64,000 nucleotides of DNA from Bimastos eiseni (taxonomy: Eukaryota > Annelida > Clitellata > Crassiclitellata > Lumbricidae), in NCBI GenBank assembly GCA_959347315.1, contig OY365813.1:21024854-21088853 (forward strand), given 5' to 3'. Positions within the stretch are counted from its first letter, which is position 1. Each line of letters starts with the position of its first letter. A program made the translations under genes and the position numbers. The notes under the pieces were generated by a model. It was not told the DNA's origin. It searched no databases and saw nothing but the letters and a program-made list of their open reading frames with translations. Positions 1 to 10,350 of this stretch are shown in pieces.

Positions 1-245
1 GCTGGATTTGTATAAAGAGTCATGCTTAAATGGAAGCTGGATTGGTGTAAAGAATCATGCTTAAATGGAAGCTGGATTGATGAAAAGAATCATGCTTAAA
101 TGGAAGCTGGATTGATGAAAATAAATATGCTTAAATGGAAGCTGGATTGATGAAAAGTATCAAGCTTAAATGGAAGCTGGATTGATGGAAATAATCATGC
201 CTAAATTGAAGCTGGATAAATGAAAAGTAATGCCGTTAAATTGGA
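1..245. repeat. Minisatellite, unit of about 35-36 bp
   Basis: About seven imperfect tandem copies of a unit containing gcttaaatggaagctggatt run from the window edge to about 245, the last two more diverged. No coding sense is seen. It lies in what should be the first intron or left flank of chitinase 0. Confidence 0.85.
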
Positions 246-420
246 AGCAAGATTGATAAAAAGATTGTGACTAATTGGGTTCCACTATGAGTAGAATTCT
301 CATATCCACCCCGCTTCTATCTAAGCATGATTATTATCCTCATTCCAATTCCCAGTTAAGCATAATTATTATCATTGATCATGTTTCGTGTTACATTGTA
401 CACTGTATCAGATATCTGCG

Positions 421-566
421 CCAAAAAGTCCTGTGCCAAAACGTTCTGTGCCAAAACGTCCTGTGCCAAAACGTCCTGTGCCAAAACGTCCTGTGCCAAA
501 ACGTCCTGTGCCAAAACGTCCTGTGCCAAAACGTCCTGCGCCAAAACGTCTGCGCCAAAACGTCAT
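421..566. repeat. 15-bp minisatellite (ccaaaacgtcctgtg), about 10 copies
   Basis: Near-perfect 15-mers repeat from 421 to 540, followed by one 14-mer and a partial copy. Because 15 is a multiple of three, all frames stay open and give spurious repeat peptides such as LCQNV. I see no gene here. Confidence 0.9.
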
Positions 567-1235
567 GCTCCTATCTACCCACGTATCGCGGTTTGCTCTT
601 GGTCTGCTTTTTTCCCTTTTTTCTGAAGATATAATGTTATGACTAATAACTTAACCTTCATAATTTTTCTAAAAAAGTATCGCCCTCCGAGAAGTAAACT
701 TTGATACCGAAGTGTTGTTGAAAGTTTGTACTAAGATGACGAAAAATGTTGCTAGTGTTGTGCATGATGTCCGTTCTCGGCAATAATCAAGTCATTTAGA
801 ACTCGAGTCAATGAGGTTGATTAGAGGATATCAGTGCATAAAAAATAATCATTGTGTGCGATTGGCTAGGAGATTTTTCGATGGATTGTCTATTAAGAGA
901 ACGCTTGATTCAAAATGTGTCATGTTATAAAATGCTTAGAGATGTCTGAACCATTGGCGAGCAATGGCAAACTCTGCCATGAAATGAGTTGGCCCACGCT
1001 GTCCGCACACTATCGGCAGCTTGGGAAATGACTTACCGCAGGCCCCAGTATGCTGAAGCTAAGAAAATGAAGTAGCCAGCACTTATAGCTCCGGGATTAG
1101 CTTAAGGAACTGCTCTTCATACCCGTGATTTCCTCTCAGGGTTAGTATAAAAAGCTCCAAATCCTCTGATTACCTGCCTATTTTCCGCTTTAAAGATAAC
1201 ACTAGGCCTACATGATTTCGATATGACGTACGTAC
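567..1235. other. Probable intron 1 of chitinase 0
   Basis: No exon is recognisable. The stretch around 950-1165 resembles 18905-19090, which lies in intron 1 of chitinase A (shared words such as ccgcacactat and gaaaatgaagt), supporting its assignment as intron. Exon 2 of chitinase 0, which normally encodes the [10 protein letters not shown] block, is not found within the window. Confidence 0.5.
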
Positions 1236-1296
1236 CTTGGGCGATTGTGATTGCGATCGAAAGGGCCACCGACAACAGGATGCTTCGACATTTCAT
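1236..1296 (-). CDS. Chitinase 0, signal-peptide exon (partial gene)
   Basis: Read on the minus strand this is a 61-bp coding exon that starts ATG, encodes a signal peptide of about 20 residues (MKCRSILLSVALSIAITIAQ) and ends at a GTACGT donor in phase 1. Length, phase, the x-C-R-S-I-L-L core and the final AQ match exon 1 of chitinases A, B and C. A TATA box lies about 215 bp upstream, as in the others. The rest of the gene would lie beyond the left edge. Whether the whole gene is intact cannot be judged. Nothing between 1 and 1235 looks like exon 2, so intron 1 is either longer than in A or the gene is broken. Confidence 0.75.
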
Positions 1297-1507
1297 GGTG
1301 GCGTTTTCGGCGCTCTGGAGTAGCGCTATTTATCGTATTTATATATCACGCAGAACGTCCCTAAAGTTATCGTAGTCGAAATTTCGAAATGTAGCGGTAA
1401 CCAGCTTTTTCGCAGGCGTCTAGTAAAACGGAATCCAGGAGAACGAGCGGAATATGAAGTCTTCTGTTCTGGTTTGTTCTGTTCCGCTGAGACTAATGCG
1501 TTGCTAT

Positions 1508-1514
1508 TTTTATA
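1508..1514 (-). promoter_or_regulatory. TATA box of chitinase 0
   Basis: TATAAAA on the minus strand in the context GTCTATAAAA, about 210 bp upstream of the exon-1 ATG. Chitinase C has the same GTCTATAAAA context. A and B have CTATAAAA at comparable distances. Confidence 0.7.
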
Positions 1515-1698
1515 GACTTTGGTGCATACAATGTACATCAATATGAAGTGGCTGAAATTCCTAAGAATTCCGGTGAACCGTGACAGATAAGATACTTAAA
1601 GTGAGCATAGTATAAGTGCTTTTGAACTGGTAAGAGAGTTGCACAATACGCATGTATTCATCTCTTCCTTGTTATTTAAAAATTCATTGCTTCATATC

Positions 1699-1731
1699 GA
1701 GTTGAGTTTCCTTATCGGCTGTCACTCAAAA
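1699..1731 (-). promoter_or_regulatory. Conserved upstream block of the chitinase promoters
   Basis: A block of about 30 bp around ttatcggctgtcactcaa lies roughly 420 bp upstream of the ATG. It recurs at similar distances upstream of chitinase A (19651-19680) and C (59414-59444). On the minus strand it contains CCGATAAGG, a GATA-type site; this G is changed in A. A second GATAAG lies nearer the gene at about 1585. Conservation is seen; factor binding is inferred. Confidence 0.4.
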
Positions 1732-1915
1732 CAATCCGTCACGGTCCATGGGTTCGGCGATGACTGAATTGCTCTCAAGCGGTACTGAAGGAGCTTTCTT
1801 GAGACACTCTTACGTGACCGTGCAATTGACAGCGAAAGCGGCGTACATTTGCACTGGTCTCCAGACAAATTTCATGCATCAAATCTATGGCTTCCTTTAA
1901 ACGCTTTCATCAACC

Positions 1916-2400
1916 ATGTTCACTATCAGTGAGTTTATTTGGCGCATCGGTTTAGACCGAGCTAGCTTCCGAATGGTATACGCGAAACGGGACCCACAAC
2001 GCTCACACATGCACCTGGACGTGCGCTTCCTCTGCAACACGCGTGAATTGTTAGCGTCACTCCATAGCTTCTGTATACTACTATTGATTCGACCCTGTTC
2101 ACTAAAGGTGAATGTATTTGGCGCGACGGTTTGAACAATGTACAGAGAGGGGGTCCGGAGGAAACTACCTCCAATTTCAGGTAGAGGGATATTTTTGAGT
2201 CTTGTTGGTATTTTGCTATTCTGACACTTGGGACCGAGGAGTTTGTCTCCATCACTGCGGATTGACGCCCCTGGAACAAGGAACAAGAGGGAAGGTGCTG
2301 TCTCCCTAATCAAATCTCTGGAATAGTTTGCGGAACGGGGTCCACAATGTCCATACATGCACCTGGACGCACGCTTCTTCTACTACACGTGTGAGATGTC
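1916..2400. repeat. Local imperfect duplication
   Basis: The segment at about 1970-2050 (words catgcacctggacg, ctcacacatgc) recurs at about 2330-2395, and the words ttatttggcgc / gtatttggcgc occur at 1934 and 2107. Part of the pattern also resembles the flank of chitinase A near 19890-20040. No gene is supported. Confidence 0.5.
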
Positions 2401-3029
2401 AGGATTAATTAAGGAAAGCACCCAGGTTAATTACCGAGATGTATTGCTGAGCGGAAGAGTAAACAGGAATCTTAGAACTGTTGTCGAAGGAAGAAAAGAT
2501 GGGATGTGGACAAGAAGATGACAATGACAGATGATTTAGATTGGATGATGACCGATTCAATTCAATTAAATCTATTTATTGCTCCCAATTAATCGACGTA
2601 ATGTTACAGTTACGTTAACGTCAATGGTTCCATATAATTTTAAAAAACACATATGTTTCAAATTATAAGCAGCTTAGGACAAATGCTGAACATTTCAAAG
2701 GAAAATGTAACGAAGGGCCGACATCTCTTAACTATGTGATGTAATGCAATGGAAACCTTGACATTTTTCAGCGTCCACAAAAGCCACGTAAGGGAGAATA
2801 GCATATGCACCGGCGCTATATAAAATCAAGTCCGCAATAGCCAAACTGCTCTATTCTTTGCCCAGGTGCCAGGTCATAATAAGGGAAACAGCGATCCCTG
2901 ATTGACTTTGAAACTTAATCATGCGCCACTGATCATGGCCCATTGTTTGGAACAAAAGAAATGAAATCGGTATCAGCTGTCAGTCGTCTAGATTCAGCGC
3001 TACGTGACCCGGGCAGAATATGATCATGG
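2401..3029. other. Intergenic, no gene seen
   Basis: No coding signal is recognised. The text around 2770-2850 (caaaagccac, atcaagtccgcaatag) resembles 51600-51690 to the left of chitinase C exon 10, so it is probably shared array DNA. Confidence 0.4.
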
Positions 3030-3480
3030 TCCGATCAAATGTGATGAACCGAGGCTTGATTCGCATGAAACAATGACAACTACTTCCTGCATGACAGAAG
3101 ATGCCTAACACTGTGATCTCAGCCAGGCACTGATGAAGTGCTGATGAATAGCTGTGTTATAACCAGTTGCTATCATATACTCTTGAACAATTACTATCCG
3201 AAGCTTGATAAGCATGTACTACCTGGACGAGAGATGTTCTACACTGCGACTTAGGTCAGGGTCGGTCGCAGGGGTGATGATGTATAACTCTTGCGCAACC
3301 AGCTATATCAAAGCGTTTGCAGCGACTACGTTCCAAAGCTTGAGAAGCATTAATGGTTAAGTACTTCCTACATCATCTAAGCATACCGGACTTGACGAGG
3401 GATTTGTGGCGGTGTGATGATGAGTAGCTCTTGTGTGACCAGCCAGCTAGCAAATCATCTTATATAATTTCAAGCATATT
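3030..3480. repeat. Array repeat upstream of chitinase, copy 1
   Basis: Contains tccgatcaaatgtgatgaac followed by a run with acaactacttcctgcatga and gatctcagccaggcac. The same order of words occurs at 20812-21180 and 40467-40800, each a similar distance to the right of a chitinase promoter. It belongs to the duplicated unit rather than being an independent gene. Confidence 0.65.
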
Positions 3481-3760
3481 GAGGGGCAGATAATCTCATA
3501 TATTCCATGGCCTTCCAGAAGCATCTACCACATAGAATCATCGCACCCATCTTTCGCATGAACTGCGTTGTTGACTCCTCAGTCTGCTTGTCTCCACTTT
3601 GGAAACGTCTGAAGACTATCTAATTCGCTAGTGATAGCACTTACATGGATCAGTAGAGCCTCTGAATACCGTAGTGGCGCCTTAAAATTACAATGTACAT
3701 GTAGTTAGTCATACATTGCTATAGTAGCGGTATAATCAAATACAATACACGTGCAATAAC

Positions 3761-5117
3761 CTACATTGAAGGGGCTGGAGGAAAAGTAGATGATATCGTC
3801 CCCACCCCTAAGGAAAAGTCTAGATCCGCAACTGCCAGGACACAACCAGGGGCGCCGGCCAGCAGGCTGTTGCAACGGTCCACTCGTGAGATGACGAATG
3901 CAGCGACGGTTGCTCTAGCGGCCTCGAAAAGCCAGGACTTCATGCAGTTCCTGATGAGACGGAGCTGACGGAAGCAACAGCCGACTGCCCACGCGACATG
4001 GAGTCTCATGAATAAGTCAGACTCCATTAAGACGCTGAGGTCATGCACCGTGGTCGAAGGCGCGATCGAAGCCCCACAAACACTCAGAGAGCGCCAGTGT
4101 CAAGGTTAAAACACATTTGCTGGTCGCGCACCACAGGAAATCGGTCTTCTCCTGATTGAGACGCAGTCTGTTAGAGCATCCACTCAGAGATCTGGTTGAT
4201 TCCGTGCTCCATCCGCTGCCGCAGCTGTACAACCGTGGATGGAGGTACTGGCGCGTAGAGCTGCGTGTCGTCAGCATAGAAGTGAGATGACAGGCCGAGA
4301 CTCGCCGTAAGTTCACCCACGTCGCCGGTGTAGAGTAGGAATAACAGCGGTGCGGAACACCACAGAAGAGCGAGCGGACAGATGAAAAAACTCCGTCGAA
4401 AAACACTGTCGGTAGACGACCGCAGAGGTAGGATCTGAACCAATCGAGCTCGTCCGAGAGGATCCCGTAAGAGGCTCAACTAGGATGTCATAGTCGACCG
4501 TATCGAAAGCGGCCGAAAGGTCAAGCAGATCGAGCAAAGCGTGATCACCCGCGTCGATCGCCTCGATTATGTCAGTAGGGGGCCTAACCACCTTCAAGAG
4601 AGCGGTCTCGGTTGAATGAAAGCTCAGATAGGCCGAATGTTGGGCTGGTAGAAGGCCTGCCGACGACAGGTACTCTGTCAGCTGGCGCTGGCAAAACGCT
4701 CGAGGAGCTTCGACAGGAACGACAGCTAGAGAGGTCACCACGAGGAAGCGCAGAGTTCTTGAGTGACGTAAGCGTCCTTCTGGTTCGACGGAAAAGCAGC
4801 AGATGACAGCGGTGAGTTGAATGCTGACGCGATGTATGGGGTGAGTAGATCGATACAGGATTTGAGCAGCCAGGTGGGCATTGGATCTTTCATGGAGTAC
4901 TAGTCCACGGCGTCGTTGACCATCTGACACACGACGATAGACTCGACAGGTGAGAAGGACGAGAAAAGGTCAGCTGCTGAGATGCTACGGAACGACGGTA
5001 GTAGCGCTCCATCAGTGGCCGATCTGGGATCAGAGACCCTCTGATCGAAGAAATTGGCAAAGGCCTCTGCAAAGAGTCCCGGAGCCGAACTCGGGATGTC
5101 ATTCTCTCCTCTACCAT
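3761..5117 (-). pseudogene. Decayed L2/CR1-like LINE reverse transcriptase
   Basis: Minus-strand reading frames broken by several frameshifts and stops carry successive reverse-transcriptase blocks. From 5' to 3' these are an N-terminal part near 5117-4930, LTEYLSSAGLLPAQHSAYLSFHSTE-type text near 4700-4600, a DLSAAFDTVDYDIL block near 4500, SSHFYADDTQLYAP with the YADD catalytic motif near 4270, NRLRLNQEKTDFLW near 4150, and a distal RQLRLIRNCMKSW / ISRVDRCNSLLAGAP block near 3960-3850. This order is that of CR1/L2-clade non-LTR retrotransposons. No intact ORF remains, so the copy is dead. It has no counterpart at the same place in the other units. Confidence 0.85.
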
Positions 5118-5819
5118 CCTAGGTTGGGCCTACAAGTTACAACACATTATAATTGATCCATCATAGCGCTAGCCGAACTCTCACTGTTTTACTCCGTAAA
5201 ACCTAATTAAGAACCAAGCAGCTTGGTACTCGATCGCGGATACGACGGGTCACCATCTTGATAAAATAAAGAGTAGGCCTACGTGACAACGTAGGTCTAC
5301 TGCTGCCACTCTCTGCCATGCAGTCAACCAGGCAATCAACCACCTGGTTTGATTGCATGCCCAGAGACCACCACGAGGAGGTGGTGGCAAAGATCTCCGC
5401 AGTCCATTCACTTCAGCACCCAAGCAGTAGAATTTCGTCGAACGTTTGGTATTACCCTCAGAATTTGCAATTTTTTAAACTATGAAATTTGAATAATTTG
5501 CTTTTGCTGGCATGGAAACGCAAGACAAACATTCCCGTTGGAACAAAACGTAAAAAGTCGTAACTCAGGGACTTACGTAGACAATAGAAGAGTCCGAGGT
5601 CTTTAGATCAAAGACGGGGTGAATCAAACCAGACTGGGTATTAAGTAGGCCCAAAATTGCATTAGAGAGTCATCAACAGGAAGCGAGGGAGAGGTCAAGA
5701 CAGCAGCGATATAGAGTGACACATGAAAACATATATAGATGGCTGATCGTGAACAAAGTGATATACAGTAACAGCAAACAAGAGATATATATGCCAGAGA
5801 CGGACAGATACAAGTAAAA
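5118..5819. other. Intergenic, no gene seen
   Basis: No gene is recognised. A short imperfect hairpin (gtaggcctacgt ... acgtaggtctac) lies near 5269-5301 and a run of gaggtggtgg near 5390. Both look like repeat debris. Confidence 0.4.
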
Positions 5820-5996
5820 TGACAGAGAAAGAAATATACAGACAGAGACAATAAGCATCGATGATAGATGGATAGATAGATAGATAGACACTTAGACATG
5901 TAGACAGATAGATAGCCATACATACCGATACACAAGTAAATACAGATACAGGCAGACGTACATATATATATATATATATAGGTACGTCTGCCTGTA

Positions 5997-6032
<36 letters not shown>

Positions 6033-6290
6033 GAGAAGCAGGAAGACAGATAGGCAGATAAACAGACGGACACGCATGACATCAGGCAGACAGACAAAGA
6101 GTCAGATAAACAAACAGAGATGCATACATAGATATATAGAGATACAGGCACAGGTAGAAAGACAGAAATACAGAAAGACAGACAGACAGACAGACATACA
6201 TACATACATATATACATACATCCATATATACATACATACATACATACATACATACATTCATACATACATACAGCTAGAGAAATATACAGA
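5820..6290. repeat. Compound microsatellite: GATA, TA, GACA and CATA tracts
   Basis: Long runs of gata (about 5868-5888), ta (5962-5981 and 6001-6028), gaca/cagaca (about 6175-6195) and cata (about 6196-6270). The long open frames with YIYI or CMYVCMYV peptides are artefacts of these tracts. Confidence 0.9.
5941..6002. repeat. Perfect 21-bp inverted repeat around a (TA)n core
   Basis: Arms at 5941-5961 and 5982-6002 are perfect reverse complements (tacagatacaggcagacgta plus c on the left). The 20-nt spacer is almost pure AT. The structure could extrude as a cruciform. Confidence 0.9.
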
Positions 6291-6537
6291 CAAAGACAGG
6301 CGATCAGTTAATTAGGAAGACAGATAAAAGAAATATTAATTGTGACGACAAAAGTGGTTATGTTGAAAAAAATTCAAAAACATGAACCTGAAAGTAAGAC
6401 TGAAAACAAGAGATCGAGAGCGATAAATGCAGCTAAAATGAGTCAGAGATTGGAATTATTCAAAGCAGCGATTCAGAGTTCCTGCGTTGTTATTAAATAC
6501 AACAGCGCTTAATTAATGAAAGACGACTAGGTCACCT

Positions 6538-7023
6538 TCAAGTCATTACGCGAAAATGGAAAGTAAAACTGCTTGAGAGACTTGCCGTGAATGGACTACC
6601 CAAATGCATGTATTTTGATTCTAAGACCCTACAGAGAAATGTGATGCATTTGGCCATCACATTTCTCAAGCATGGACTTTGAAGATAGTTGTGTGTTGAT
6701 TGCAGACCTGAGGTCAACACCAAACTGTCTTTGAAATCCATGATCTCTCTCTCTTCATTTTCGATTAGGCTAAATGCAAACGACTCAATCAACAAAATCA
6801 GCAGATCTAGCTGTTCGTAATGACATCGTGCGCAGCACTTATCCTTGCATACGGTTAGCCATTCTCTTTCTTGATATAAATCTACAACTGTAATTATTTG
6901 ACTTATTGGCGTGTGGAAACAATTTACAGAAATAAAAAAGGGATCCACGGATCTTAAACATACATTCATACAGTCACCAAAAACGAACCAACGTAATAAC
7001 GGCAGCAATAAGACAGGAAACAA
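6538..7023 (-). CDS. Unrecognised open frame, 161 codons
   Basis: The frame is open for 161 codons on the minus strand. It has a hydrophobic start (MFPVLLLPLLRWFVFG) and a CKDKCCARCHYEQ stretch near residues 58-70, but I recognise no family. There is no paralogue elsewhere in the window and no neighbouring exon signals that I can tie to it. It may be a chance frame in AT-rich DNA, or a relic of a mobile element. Confidence 0.12.
   Translation of the reverse strand: MFPVLLLPLLRWFVFGDCMNVCLRSVDPFFISVNCFHTPISQIITVVDLYQEREWLTVCKDKCCARCHYEQLDLLILLIESFAFSLIENEEREIMDFKDSLVLTSGLQSTHNYLQSPCLRNVMAKCITFLCRVLESKYMHLGSPFTASLSSSFTFHFRVMT
6634..6667. repeat. Hairpin with perfect 13-bp arms
   Basis: gagaaatgtgatg (6634-6646) and catcacatttctc (6655-6667) flank an 8-nt loop. 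It sits inside an unrecognised minus-strand open frame at 6538-7023. Function unknown. Confidence 0.7.
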
Positions 7024-7744
7024 AAAAGAAGACAGAGTAAAAAAGATAAAAGAAAAGAGAAATTAAGAAATTAAGTAAAACTGGGATTAGGACAGATTAC
7101 ACATAACTAGCCTACGAGAAAGACGTTATTAAATTATTATTATTAAGTCTTTAACTTAATCTAGCCCGAAGAATTCACTAGCGCCGGTGTAACACGTATT
7201 GTCCAATACATATTAATCGCAATCTCCAAATTTCTAAAGCGCCACTTGAAAGCCATCAATCGATGGTCAATCTAAGTGAACTCACTGTCAAAATTCATTG
7301 TCCAATGGAGGATCCAGCATAACACCAACAGACCAAAAAAACTGAAAGCCAGAATACATGCAGGTTGAAAGTGATAGTCTTAAGTTACAGCAGCATAGAT
7401 ACAAGGATATTAGGATAAAAAGAGAAAGGAGAGGCAGACCTAAAAAGAAATAGGCCTAGGAGAGAAGCACAATTAATGGTAGCTAGGTCTAAGGCATGCG
7501 TCGGCCTATTATTGATAATATTATTTAAGCATGTTCTATAGGCCGATAGCATGAAAATTCATCGGCAACAAATCTGTTGGATTCGTCGAAAACCTTAATA
7601 AAAGTCATTCTCGCCTAGTTAGCTGCATCTACCAGTCAACTGGATCGTCTGTAGTCGATCCTGTCCGAAATTCTGATCCATCGAATAGCGTGCGTCCTTC
7701 TGCCAATGCTTCACTGCATCACAGGTCTTGAAGGAAGAATTGCT
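7024..7744. other. Intergenic, no gene seen
   Basis: AT-rich DNA with no supported exon or repeat beyond a few taggccta octamers. Confidence 0.4.
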
Positions 7745-8250
7745 GAAGTAAGGAATTGAGAGCAATAGCTAGCCCGCCATGTCAGGTGACCGAGTAGCGG
7801 TGTGAGTGGCGACGGTGTCATGTCTTACGGAGCTTCCAGTACTGACAACCTCGCCAGAATCGAAAGATCCAAAAATAGATTAAAAGTCGTGGCATAAAGC
7901 CTATGGAAAGTATACTGACGGTCTGAAGAAATGACCTTGTCAGAAATTGACGGTGCCAGAGCTAACAGAGCCGACAGACGGACGGACTAGCTGTTGCCCT
8001 CTAATACAATTCGAGAGCAACAGCTAGAGCCGCATGTCAGATAACAGATTTGTGGTGTCAGTGGCGACGGTGCCATGTCTTACGGAGCTTCCAGTCCTGG
8101 CAAACTCACCAGAAATAAAAGATCCAAAAACAGATTAAAAGTCCGGACAGATATCTAGAGGATATGGAAAGTACACTGACGGTCTGAAGAAATGACCGTC
8201 AGGGATTGACGGTATCAGAGCTGACAGGCGGCCTGGACGGACGGTGCCAA
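7745..8250. repeat. Tandem duplication, unit of about 250 bp
   Basis: The segment from about 7759 to 8010 is repeated from about 8020 to 8250. Shared words in the same order include tgtcttacggagcttccag, gatccaaaaa, actgacggtctgaagaaatg and attgacggt. The two copies have diverged with small indels. No coding sense is apparent. Confidence 0.8.
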
Positions 8251-9781
8251 AACTGCCGATGTTCTCTGACCTGTGTAATTTGTCAATGCGCTGATGCTGT
8301 ACAATTAACATAGCGCTTTAATTGAGTTTCTTAATCGATAAAACATTGCAAGGAAAATAATGTAGACTTCTACACATCAAAACTCTCCCAGACTTACATG
8401 TATAGACTGCTATAACTTATAACTAGCATAGTAGGCCTAGTAGTTTCAGTTTAACGACACATTGTGATAACGTACAGATCATCAGCGTCGCCCTCCTCCT
8501 TTAACTAGGCTTGGGACTGTCACTGTCAGAGTGTAAACAGTGCAGGAGTTTGGACTGCTTGCAGGCGTTATCTGTTTTTATGTAGTCCATATGTTATAAG
8601 TGTGCTTGTTGCCGGGCCATGTCAATCGCTATTGGACACTAGACGTAACTTATTAGGCCAGACCTATAAGCAACCCAACCGAATGCTACAGATACTGGAC
8701 AACAACATTAGTAGGCCTATATCACAGTCGGTCTAGAGCAAGTCAGAGACGTGTTATAGCTTAACTTATCCTAAACATCAGCTGGTGTAGTATTATTAAA
8801 ATATAAAAGTAGATATATATGCAGTCATTCGTTAACTTGTAACATAGGTCAGCGGCTTTCAACCGGTGGAACGCGTACCAATAGGGGTAGACCCTAAGCC
8901 AAGTCTACAACAGAAAAATGTTTAAATTGGACTAAATATTGTTAAATAATTTTCTTGCTATTATTTTATTCTATGTTTATCTATTCTTTGTTAGTCACAA
9001 GAATGACGTCACAACGTCGTCAAATGATTATTTTATTATATAAATAAAATAATTTTATTAATAATATTACAATTTACAACCAATATTCTTATTCCAATAA
9101 TCTATTCTAATTAAATAAATTGCCAAAGAATGCTTCTGACAGGTATTTTCCAGTTGGGGTACGCACACAAATATTTTTTAGTTTGGTGTAGGCCATCAAA
9201 AAAACGAAGGTCATGAACTGCTGATATAAGTTATCGAGTCTAAACGGACTGCAAACTATTTCAAGACCTTTCAGTAGGCTGAACCTAGGCGGCTAGGCCT
9301 ATAAGCCTAGCTGATAGGCCCATCTGAAAATTTGCATGGATATTTTCTAGATAACGGAAATTGTAACAGGGTTAGCATAAAAATTGTTCAACGCCACGTT
9401 GCGGATATGTAGTCCGTGCTGGGTAGGCCTATACTCAGTCATGCTAAACTGCAGAAACTGCACTAACCGTAATCCTATATCTATAAAGTATAATTTCTAT
9501 AGACTACACTAACCGTAATCCTGACCCTAACCGACTCCAAGATGCCTAACCTGAACCTAAACGACCCTCACGATGTCAGCTTATTATACTAACAGGTAAA
9601 CTACTTATCAGAATAATAAGCAAATTTTATAGGAGTAAAGATAGACGGGCTGTTTTTCTAGATTCTTTGAAACCAATTGTATTGCAAGGAATATGGTCCT
9701 CATTAATCATTCTATCTGCTAAACGAAACTCAGTAATTAAAATCCTAGTAGAATGTTAATTCCGCCTATCTCTTTGTTCAG
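8251..9781. other. Flank of lectin relic 1, no upstream lectin exons found
   Basis: The signal-peptide exon and the two FTP exons that precede the apple exon in lectins 2 and 3 are not recognisable here. The text is AT-rich with several taggccta octamers and a short repeated phrase cactaaccgtaatcct at about 9463 and 9507. Confidence 0.45.
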
Positions 9782-10015
9782 AGTCACAATGGAAACGTGA
9801 GTCTGGTGTTGTTTGGTGAGAAGCTAGAAAGAGCTTCTGTTGGCTATGAATTGGACTGCATGGACCTCTGCCAAGAAGTAGGATGTAAATGCAATTCCTA
9901 CAATCACTATCCCATCGACAGCGTATGCGAGTTAAACAGCCACCCATCTGGATTCAGTCCATTGGAAATGATCGCCAGTTCTACCTGGAACTAGTGGACA
10001 GCGTTGTACTACTAA
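9782..10015 (+). pseudogene. Lectin relic 1: decayed PAN/apple-like exon
   Basis: Homologous to the last exon of lectins 2 and 3, starting after a ttgttcag acceptor with the same phase and SQWKRESGV start. A net 5-bp deletion near 9810-9830 shifts the frame. After it, the text ELDCMDLCQEVGCKCNSYNH continues in the new frame. A conserved Trp codon near the end has become TAG (at 9992) ahead of the ancestral final codons and TAA. The FTP and signal exons are missing from the preceding DNA. This is therefore a non-functional remnant of the lectin gene of unit 1, whose chitinase (A) is intact. Confidence 0.8.
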
Positions 10016-10214
10016 ACCCATTAATTTCATCGTCAAGTCCGTGAGATCACTAATCGCCTGCTGGGAGCTGAAAACCAAGTGCGCAACTGAAAGTTGAATG
10101 ATCGAGTAATCTCTCGCCACGTGCCTCTTACACCCCAGCGAATAGCTTTATCTAACAGGGAACTGCACAGAGAATTTCCCTACCCACCCCCCAAAGACAG
10201 ATACCTTGTCCCAT

Positions 10215-10215
<1 letters not shown>

Positions 10216-10253
<38 letters not shown>

Positions 10254-10350
10254 TACTCTGCCCAGCAGCAAACATCCCTGCCCAACAGATAACTTCCCTA
10301 CCCAACAGAGAACTTCCATACTCAAAAGAAAACTTCCCTACCCAACAGTG
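10216..10350. repeat. (CA)n(GA)n microsatellite and a short cccaacagagaacttcc minisatellite
   Basis: A run of caca then gaga at about 10216-10252 is followed by about five imperfect tandem copies of a roughly 20-bp unit with cctacccaacagagaacttc to 10350. Related copies occur just before, at about 10157-10185. Confidence 0.8.

Noticed and set aside
1..245. Possible CRISPR-like array
   Set aside because: The repeats are contiguous with no unique spacers, and the window is clearly eukaryotic.
275..642. Overlapping open frames with LCQNV, CAKTS and VPKRP repeats
   Set aside because: They only translate the 15-bp minisatellite, whose unit length keeps every frame open.
4612..4806. Plus-strand frames within 4.6-5.2 kb
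   Set aside because: Antisense of the reverse-transcriptase relic on the minus strand.
5624..6315. Long frames rich in Tyr/Ile/Cys/Val on the minus strand and Thr/Gln/Arg on the plus strand
   Set aside because: Products of GATA, GACA, CATA and TA microsatellites.
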